In this document: positions 56,806 to 64,000 of the stretch, piece after piece | How the letters are laid out: every line of letters starts with the position of its first letter | How positions within the stretch are numbered: position 1 is the first letter of the stretch | Source: Favolaschia claudopus | Taxonomy: Eukaryota; Basidiomycota; Agaricomycetes; Agaricales; Mycenaceae | NCBI GenBank assembly: GCA_037176885.1 | Contig: JAWWNJ010000006.1 | Span: forward strand, 744,001 to 808,000 | Reading direction: 5' to 3' | DNA length: 64,000 bases | Made by a program: the position numbers and the translations under genes | Notes under the pieces: generated by a model | Seen by the model: only the letters and a program-made list of their open reading frames with translations | What the model was told of the DNA's origin: nothing | The model's database searches: none

Positions 56806-57655
56806 ATCTGGGATTTCTTTGAAGCGTCGTTCGTCTGTCCGACGTCATCTGAGGTGCGTCTCTACCCCCATCCCCAATATGCGCTGGCTGAGTCTCTTCA
56901 CTCAGTAGCCTGAAAGACATAGTTGTCCGTTGTTGTTGCAGCATCTGGATCCCGACCTGTTCGTTTCCAAACGCGAAGGCCTAACCAGTGCTTTAGCCTC
57001 TTTTTCGATCTCGACGACGAAAACGGGTTGCACTCAAGTCAGGGGTAAGCCCGTTTTCGTCGTCGGGAGCGAACCAATTGTAATGCTTTTGCGACCTTAT
57101 TCAGCCCGCTATACCAACGTACTTTCTGCCGTGGCTTTGAGCATCAAGGTCTCAAGGAGTGATTCCCCACTTGTAAGTATGCCAACATGACGGAGTAGAT
57201 TAGAAACTGGTCTGGACATGACATGCATGACAAGCTAGCGAATTTTGAATGAACATCGGGGACGCAATTCTCAAATAATACAAGTCTCAAGTGATCTTCA
57301 GGCACTGAAACCTCATCCAATCAAGCCTGTGGGCGTCAAGATCTCATGTCCATATACCTGCAATTCCTGCCATGCTCTCCTTTACATCAACCCGCCTTGA
57401 AGGTTTCAACGCAAAGCAAGCTGTGTGATCGTCAATCGAAACCTTCAAGAATTCAATATCAAGGTGGATATTTAACTTACATGGTTGCAATTTTCTCCAA
57501 GGCGCAAGCCACCAAGAAGATGAGAATAAAGCCCAATGGCAACTCGGCCGGGCTTACGCACAAGCGAGGTCAAGACATATCGTGACGTGTCACAGTCACA
57601 ACCACTTTACATCTTGACCACTACCAACCCAGGTCATTAGTCAAAGCCGGCGACG
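56806..57655. other. Intergenic region with a perfect 16-bp hairpin
   Basis: Between gene C and the HD-domain gene. It contains the hairpin at 57012-57065 described separately. No gene recognised; an 86-codon frame over the hairpin (56930-57190) is not convincing. Confidence 0.4.
57012..57065. repeat. 16-bp perfect inverted repeat with a 22-nt loop
   Basis: CGACGACGAAAACGGG at 57012-57027 pairs with CCCGTTTTCGTCGTCG at 57050-57065. It lies ~210 bp past the stop of gene C, on the promoter side of the HD-domain gene. Could be a small transposon remnant or a structured 3' element. Confidence 0.6.
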
Positions 57656-59809
57656 ATGGTTGAGTCTACTAATAACGACCAAATGAGAAGGATAAAAGAT
57701 CAGATCCATGACTACAGTAAGTTTCAGTAGTTCATCAGAATTACACTGGCATCCGCTCTAATCTAGCCTTTTTACCTTGGCAGTGTCGTTCTCGCCCTTC
57801 CTGAGCTCGATTATGGACACGTCTGTTCTGTTTCGAGTGTTGCGTGGTCGATCTAACTCTGATTTATGTAGCGAAGAATTCCAACGGCTGCGTTACATTA
57901 AGCAGCTGGGTACTTCGTACATGGTTTGGCCAGGAGCTTCCCATAATCGCTTCGAGCACTGTCTAGGAGAGTTAAAATAATTCAACTTGTTCGAATTTCT
58001 CCGTTCAACTGTTCTGACTTTGGCCTCTCAAACAGGTGTTGCGCACCTAGCGCGTTCGATGGTTGAACATCTCCAAAAGCAACAGCCGGAGCTGAACATC
58101 ACCGAGAGAGATGTCAACTGCGTTCAGATCGCCGGCCTCTGCCACGACCTTGGTCATGGCCCTTGGAGCCACGTCTGGGACGGTCTCTTCATCCCCACTG
58201 TCGCGTAAGTCGTTTTTTTTTGCCGTGTTCGTCGAGTGAACTTAGATAAACATAGGCCTAACAAGACTTGGAGACACGAGGACGCGTCGAAAATGATGTT
58301 TCGCTCGCTGCTTCAGAATAATGGCATCACTAGTCTCTCCGAAAAAGACGTGAAATTCATCCTGGCCCTCATTGATGGAGATCCCAAACAATGCAGGTTC
58401 ATCGCATTTTACATGAGGTGTAAATTCACGGATTGACGCGTACGCATTTAGCGAGGACGAAAAACCCTTTCTTTTCGACATTGTTGCCAACAAGCGCAAC
58501 GGTCTTGATGTTGACAAGTATGTTGCCTTCCTTTCCGTGGTTTCTTCTCAACTCATGCTTCAAAGGTTCGACTACATTGCTCGAGACACCTATATGATCG
58601 GGGAGTCCAACAAGCTTTCCTTGATGAGGTAATGCATCCGTTCATTTCGTTGAAATAGGTATACGAACCAATTCGACTGTCTCAAGGCTGATTCAGAGTG
58701 CTCGTGTCATCGACAAACAAATTTGCTACGACATCAAGGATGTGAACCAGCTTCACGAAATCTGTTATACTCGGTTCAAGCTGCATAAGACGATCTATAA
58801 CCACAAGACAGGTGCGTGAAAACACTCCTTCACTGAAAATACACTACTCAGAATCTCTCCAGCGTTAGCGGTCGAATACATGATTGTAGACGCGCTTGTC
58901 GCAGCCGAACCCTATCTAAAAATCGCCGACCAAGTTGAAGATCCAGAGAAATTCTTATTCCTCACCGACGACATAATGCATGAAGTCAGACGGTCTACCG
59001 CCCCTGTTCGTATCATTCCCTAAACACCTGTGTATGACCTGATCAACTCGATCTTTCAGGAACTCGCTGTCTCCCGAGCGATTTTCGGGCGTATTCCCCG
59101 CCGCGACCTCTATAAAGCTGTCGCCCAGCGCATCGTTGAATGGAAGGATTACGAACACTTCGAACAGTACATAACGAAAGAACGAATCGTTCAAGAAGCG
59201 CGCCGACTAGCTGTCGAGGAGGGAACCAAGATCGACTTAGCGGATCTAACGGATGATTCCGTTATCGTTGCCCATTCCGAGATGCATTATGGTATGAAGG
59301 AACATAATCCGTTAAATTTTGTCAAGTTCTATTCCAAAAGGAACCCGAACGGTGAGGGTTGATCAATGATTGACCTATCTCCTCCGCAGCTACTTATCTT
59401 TTCCAGTGTGCGCTCCTGCTGAAGAGTTTGACTACAGCATGCTCATGCCGAAGATATTTATTGAGGTAAAGATGACCATTTTCACCAAGCACCCTCAGTA
59501 CGTTCCAATGTTTTGTTTGCAACTTTCGACGTCACTTGACTGATTGAAATCAGATACTTCGGCCTGGTTCAGGCCGGCTACCGTGCGGTCCTGAACTCCA
59601 TGTCGGAACCAGCCATAGAGGTTGAGCCGCCTTCCACTCCGCCCAGGCAGCCTCGCGGGCTAAGCCGTGGCTCCGTTAATGAGAGTTCATTCGGCCAAGT
59701 ACCAATCGACTACGTGCCCACGACTCCGAGTCGAAACCTCAAACGCGCACACGATAGCAACAGTCTCGGTCCTGATGAGGAGGAACGAGGGCCCAAGCGG
59801 CAGGCGTAG
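57656..59809 (+). CDS. SAMHD1-like HD-domain dNTP triphosphohydrolase
   Basis: Multi-exon gene starting [20 protein letters not shown]. The HD domain is complete: [36 protein letters not shown] (first His), [12 protein letters not shown] (the HD pair), then [13 protein letters not shown] (distal Asp). C-terminal blocks [37 protein letters not shown] and [11 protein letters not shown] match the C-terminal lobe of SAMHD1. Such enzymes cleave dNTPs to nucleosides and triphosphate, limiting dNTP pools. No SAM domain precedes the HD domain. A disordered tail ([16 protein letters not shown]) with TPSR-type sites and the basic KRAHDS stretch ends at 59809. Whether it is regulated by GTP/dNTP as in animals cannot be seen. 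Confidence 0.88.
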
Positions 59810-60133
59810 AGTGTATCATGCAATGATCAGGCTGCATTCAACCACAGGAACATTAGAATCTGAGAATCATCGCGCACATGCCTAATTTTTCTAGACGCAA
59901 TATTACCAGTGTATGACTACTTTTTTCATGTATAATGTTAGTACGCATCCGACAAATCTGGGTTCTCCCGTCTGTATGTTTTTCGCCACCCCTCGGGATT
60001 AAGTACTCACTTAAGTCGGCATACCGAAAGTTGGTGGTAGCTTTTAGGTAGCTTGCGGTAGCGATTGAGTGGTCACTCCGTGACCATGTCACACTAGGCT
60101 CTGACTTGACTAGCGAGCCAGATTTCGATTCAA
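59810..60133. other. Intergenic region upstream of TCF25
   Basis: About 320 bp; no gene seen. Probably 3' flank of the HD gene and promoter of TCF25. Confidence 0.4.
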
Positions 60134-62926
60134 ATGCCTCCCAGATTGAATAAACGGCAGCAGAGGGAAGTGGAAGAGCTTGAAGCTCTTGGTCGGCCTT
60201 CTGCGACCCACGAAACCTCGAGCGACGACGAATCTAACAACATCGGCAACGCGAAGGCGCAGCCAACGCGACCGAGTGGGGGATTTGCCGCGGTGCGCGG
60301 TATTGTTCGATCTTGGAGGTCCAACTCAAGGGAAAACAGCTCTTCACGCCAGTTGAAGATGGCTCGGATGGCAGCCCAGACGAGAACTTGAATGCAACCC
60401 CGAAATCTAAGAAGGTGTGATGCGTGAAATATCGTCAAGCTCGAGATTTGACAGCAGTGTAGAAGAAGAAGAAGAAAGCTGCTGCAAATCCAGATGTATC
60501 GGAACCTCCCCGCACACCCCCTGTAGCCAAGAACGAGAAAAAGGCCGCAAAGAAGGCCAAAGCACGAGAAAGGAAAGCTGACAAGGACGAATTCGATCAG
60601 GCGCTTGCGGAATTATCTATCAAGTATCCTGAGCTGCAAAATGTTGTCAATAGCAGCGGTGCAGAATCCGCATCTTCGTCCTCGAGTGCTTCTCTCGCCT
60701 CACTATTATCTGTTTCGCTCGCCAACTTGGATAGCGAGGCTGAGATGCGCAAGTTCTTTGGGGCGCGTGTCATCCAAGCGAATAAATCTGCGGGTGGTAC
60801 GCCGACAAGGCGTAACCAAACGACTCAACGATCCAATCTCACCCGCCCCCCTGCCGTCTGGTTCCAAACTGCGCCGCGCGAAGGCTTGTCATTGGCTGCA
60901 CTATCTGATGAAGAGGTCGGCGCCAAATACTCGCGCCATGCGTGGGACCTTGGCCGCGAAGAGAAATGGTGGACCGTGGAGTACAGCAAAAAGTACAAAA
61001 GCGTCACATTGGCTTTTATGAATATCGTCTATTCAGGCGGTGCGTGTTTCATTTTGTTTTTTCAAATCAATCCGTGTAAACATGATTCCATACAGATCCA
61101 AATGGATTTTATAGCCTATTGCAAAAATTTCCGTGGCATGGAGACACACTTCTTCAACTGGCAGAGGTGTTTCGGCACCGGGAAGGTGCGGAATCTTACC
61201 TGTACATATTTCTCCGAGCCCATAAACAGAGGACAGAGTACGCTCAAGCTGTAGAGTATGTCGACAGGTCTTTGTTCTCCTACGAACGCGCATTTTTCGG
61301 GGCATTCAACTTCACAACTGGTCTCAATCGTCTTGACTTCGATCGCATCGAGAATCGTCCTTTCTTCCTCGCCGTTCACAGGCAAACCACGTAAGACAAT
61401 TCGAAAAGTTCCTTTGGTATACAACTTATTACGACATCTTACAGCGACCTTCAGCGGAGAGGTTGTGTTCGTACGGCATTCGAGTTTGCCCGGCTTCTGT
61501 AAAAACTCTGCGTGTGTATCAAGATCAAGGCTGAAATTTCATCTAGGTTATCGCTTGACCCATTCAATGACCCCCACGGCGCTCTACTTCATCTAGACTT
61601 TCTCGCAGTCAAGACAAACATGACACAATGGCTACTCGACATGTTTGATTTGTATGCAACGCGTAGAAATACGACTCAAACAAAAGACGCACGTGTCGAC
61701 CCAAGCCTTCTGCCTGGATGGTCGTACTCCCGAGCCCTAGCTCTTCGTTCAATCGGAAAATTCAAGGCAAATAATGTTTACTCGATGCCCAATACAGATG
61801 CTCAGTCCAATGTAGGATCCCGACGCAGGCACAGCTGCCTTAATCGAAGCCATTCGCAGTTTCCCTTCCGTTGTCCCTCTGTTAGCCGACAAATTGGATA
61901 TCTCGCTGCCGAACACGATACGCAGTCACCGGGATTTCAAAATCGAGACAGACGGAAAGTGAGGCATTCCCGATTTTATTTCTATGTTTTAGTTCATTGC
62001 TCACGCGAGTTTCAGCTATTTGCGTCCCCCAGAAGCAGTGTTGCATTTATTGTCCCACCTCTATGCCCAGCGATCTTCGCCCATCTGGAAGGAAGAAGCA
62101 TCTTGGTTCGCAAGCACTGTCACCACCGAATTCTCCTCCCTTCCAGCCTCCCTTCCGGTTTCTCAACGGCGCCAAGATTTTTTATCCCTCTATCAAAATC
62201 TGAACCTGCGCTTCTCGATATATCGGCACGTCACAGTGCTAGAGACAACCTACAGGCGTCTGTTTTCTTACATCCCACAAGACGTCCTTGCTGTCAAGTC
62301 GCTGCAGTGCGACCCGTTACCGCCGCCCACCGCCGTTACGCTGTACGATGACGCGTTTTTCGCCGGCACGCAAGATTTGCGAACGTTTATGCCTACGCTT
62401 ACTGCGCGTCAACGGGCGCACCAAGGTAGAATTCTTGCACAGTTAATACCTGATGCCGCGATGCGCGAACATCTCCAGGTAGATGGTCACCTTTTCTGTT
62501 ACATATCATTCGTTCTGATGTCTGTGTTGTTCAAGGCGTTTTTCGACGCCAATCCTGCTGTGCAGGAGCGTTTTCCGGAGGGTGTCGTACAATTTGCAGA
62601 GGCAGCAGCGCAAATGGACCCTGAAGAGGTCGAGGCGCTCATGCTCGTGGCATTGGCCAATGCCGATGACGCCAATGCCGGAGGTGGTATGCCGGGTAAC
62701 TGGGAGCCGGAGGGCCAGAACGAAGAGGGAGCGGCGGTTGAGGAAGAGGAAGACGCGGACGAAGAAGAGGAGGAGATTGCTGTGAGTTCCATCATCTTGC
62801 ATATCATGGACGTGAAAGTTGAACTGCGCGCAGCCTTTGCCGATTCGTATGTTGCGCAACGTCATTGGTCGGTTCTGGGGCGGGAATGCAGCAGCTGAGG
62901 ATCCGTCCTCGGATGAGGATGGATAG
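60134..62926 (+). CDS. TCF25/Rqc1-like ribosome quality control protein
   Basis: Multi-exon gene starting MPPRLNKRQQREVEELEAL, the N-terminus typical of TCF25/Nulp1. A Lys-rich basic stretch (KKKKKAAANPD, KKAAKKAKARERK) follows. The family core is clear: RPPAVWFQTAPREGLSLAAL, EEKWWTVEYSKKYKSVTLAF, KFPWHGDTLLQLAEVFRHRE, ALLHLDFLAVKTNMTQWLLD, FKANNV and the TPR-like C-terminal helices. The last exon follows a 62-bp intron and ends PSSDEDG with TAG at 62924-62926, after a Glu/Asp-rich stretch. Yeast Rqc1 is part of the ribosome quality control complex with Ltn1/Listerin and Rqc2, and helps ubiquitylate stalled nascent chains on 60S subunits. One internal region near 61.78-61.84 kb needs further introns to link ORFs. 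Confidence 0.9.
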
Positions 62927-64000
62927 CTTTCGTATACAGCCGAATGTAACTGTGAACTGTATAGAAATAATCCCACATCCTCTAGGTAAGTAAGTTAGAT
63001 TGAGACTTGTCCGCGCGCACCTTTCTTAAACACTGGCTTGAATTTCAACACGCTGTTGAAGCAACTGGGGGCGTGCTACTATGAGGCAGCTCTACTGCTA
63101 CTCTCTTTGTCATCTTTCTCGAGCACGGCGGTCTGGCTTCAACGGCCGACATTCCCAGTGTAGAGGATACATATAAGCTGCGTGTAGCGTGAGTACTAGC
63201 CGGATCCTGAAGCGTTTCGTGCCGACAAGGTCAATGTTTTCTTGTTGCACGGCAAGGGCTGGTTAGGAGCCAAAACTTCAGTATAAAGACCTGGAAAGAT
63301 CTACAATCCAAGACAAATATAGCGATATAAATGTGTTACGCCGCGAAGCAATCGTATTCTGTCCCACGTGATCGCGTTGTGGTTTTTTGATCTTGTAATT
63401 GGCGACGCGCAATTTGGGGAACGACGCGTCGTCTGCAAGTACTACGCGTAATCTAAGGTGAAGGCTATTTCTATGGCTTTGAAGAGGTTCTCTAGGGCCC
63501 GCCGTTGCAGCTGTGTTGGCCAAAAATTGGAAAATGGTAAGGTGTTCATTCTGGTCAGAATTTTGAGGGAGGCATAGAGGCGCATCGTTATCTTATGCGA
63601 AAATACCATCTGTTTTATCTAATAACTCTTGTGAACGGCGGTAATCAACGCGCCAAACGCGTCGAGGTATAAACTGGTTGCTTACATAATGATCTGTGAC
63701 TAGCTGTGACCGTCACGATTGGCCGCTTGTTCTGTACCTTCATCTGCTTTCGGTGGCCCAAGCGAGGCAAAGTAGCATCCTGAAGCACCTGCGGCGAGTC
63801 TTGTTCTAAGCTTGCTTTCGGTAAAAAAAAACTTGAAGCCTGAGGCCCAGCCAACACAGTAAGTATTCAAGTTCTTGCCGGTACTTACTCTTCAAGCTTC
63901 CACATATCGATTACTAGGACAAGTTACTGCTGTCAGTTGAGGCCCGCCACACACACCTTCTGCGACCACGAAGCACTCTCAGGATTCAGGAACATTTACA
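62927..64000. other. Right-end intergenic region
   Basis: No recognisable gene over 1.07 kb. It holds three ACGCGT hexamers (63424, 63444, 63657), as in segment X, and a short A run at 63823-63831. A gene may begin beyond the window. Confidence 0.4.

Noticed and set aside
63278..63523. Minus-strand frame near the right end as a gene start
   Set aside because: No family resemblance and no splice-consistent extension; the ACGCGT-rich context is only weakly similar to X.

Overview
The window looks like nuclear DNA of a basidiomycete fungus, most likely an agaricomycete. The protein genes are split by many introns of about 45-65 bp with GT(A/G)xGT donors, CTNAC-type branch points and (C/T)AG acceptors. 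The recognisable families are typical of mushrooms: a DUF6534 membrane protein, a glyoxal-oxidase-like copper radical oxidase, an aryl-alcohol-type aldo/keto reductase, a secreted type-B carboxylesterase, a UbiA prenyltransferase and a DMAC1-like small protein. I see no rRNA, tRNA, CRISPR or bacterial-type operon.

Layout. 0.4-3.8 kb holds TSR2, then a divergent pair: a UbiA prenyltransferase (minus) and an isoprenylcysteine methyltransferase-like gene (plus). 3.9-35.0 kb is a rearranged block dominated by a 9,424-bp tandem repeat, present three times (5,669-33,978) without a difference that I found. Each unit holds the right part of a truncated DUF6534 gene, a roughly 7.1-kb segment called X here, a copy of the 3' end of the methyltransferase gene, a 450-bp MITE, and the left part of the next DUF6534 copy. 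Only the last DUF6534 copy (33,279-35,037) is complete. 35.8-64 kb returns to ordinary gene-dense sequence: alpha/beta hydrolase, carboxylesterase, coiled-coil/zinc-finger gene A, FAD monooxygenase, DMAC1-like gene, paralogue gene B, zinc alcohol dehydrogenase, aldo/keto reductase, glyoxal oxidase, related gene C, a SAMHD1-like HD phosphohydrolase and TCF25.

The most unusual part is X. It has no protein gene that I can recognise, but it is full of repeated modules that look like small exons. On the minus strand about seven modules of 180-198 bp each carry a splice donor, a conserved acceptor context and one GC-rich hairpin. On the plus strand, downstream of a TATA box, at least eleven mini-exons are separated by introns mostly of 50-65 bp, and several share one core sequence. 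I read X as a candidate locus for two divergent, multiply spliced non-coding RNAs, amplified by tandem duplication.

The block's history can be read from the copies. Two diverged DUF6534 paralogues, P (truncated, followed by X) and Q (full length), share a 38-bp identical window. Copies 2 and 3 are Q-left/P-right hybrids that switch within that window. Unequal recombination there would produce exactly the observed 9,424-bp unit. Because the units look identical, the amplification is either very recent or an assembly effect, and read depth would decide.
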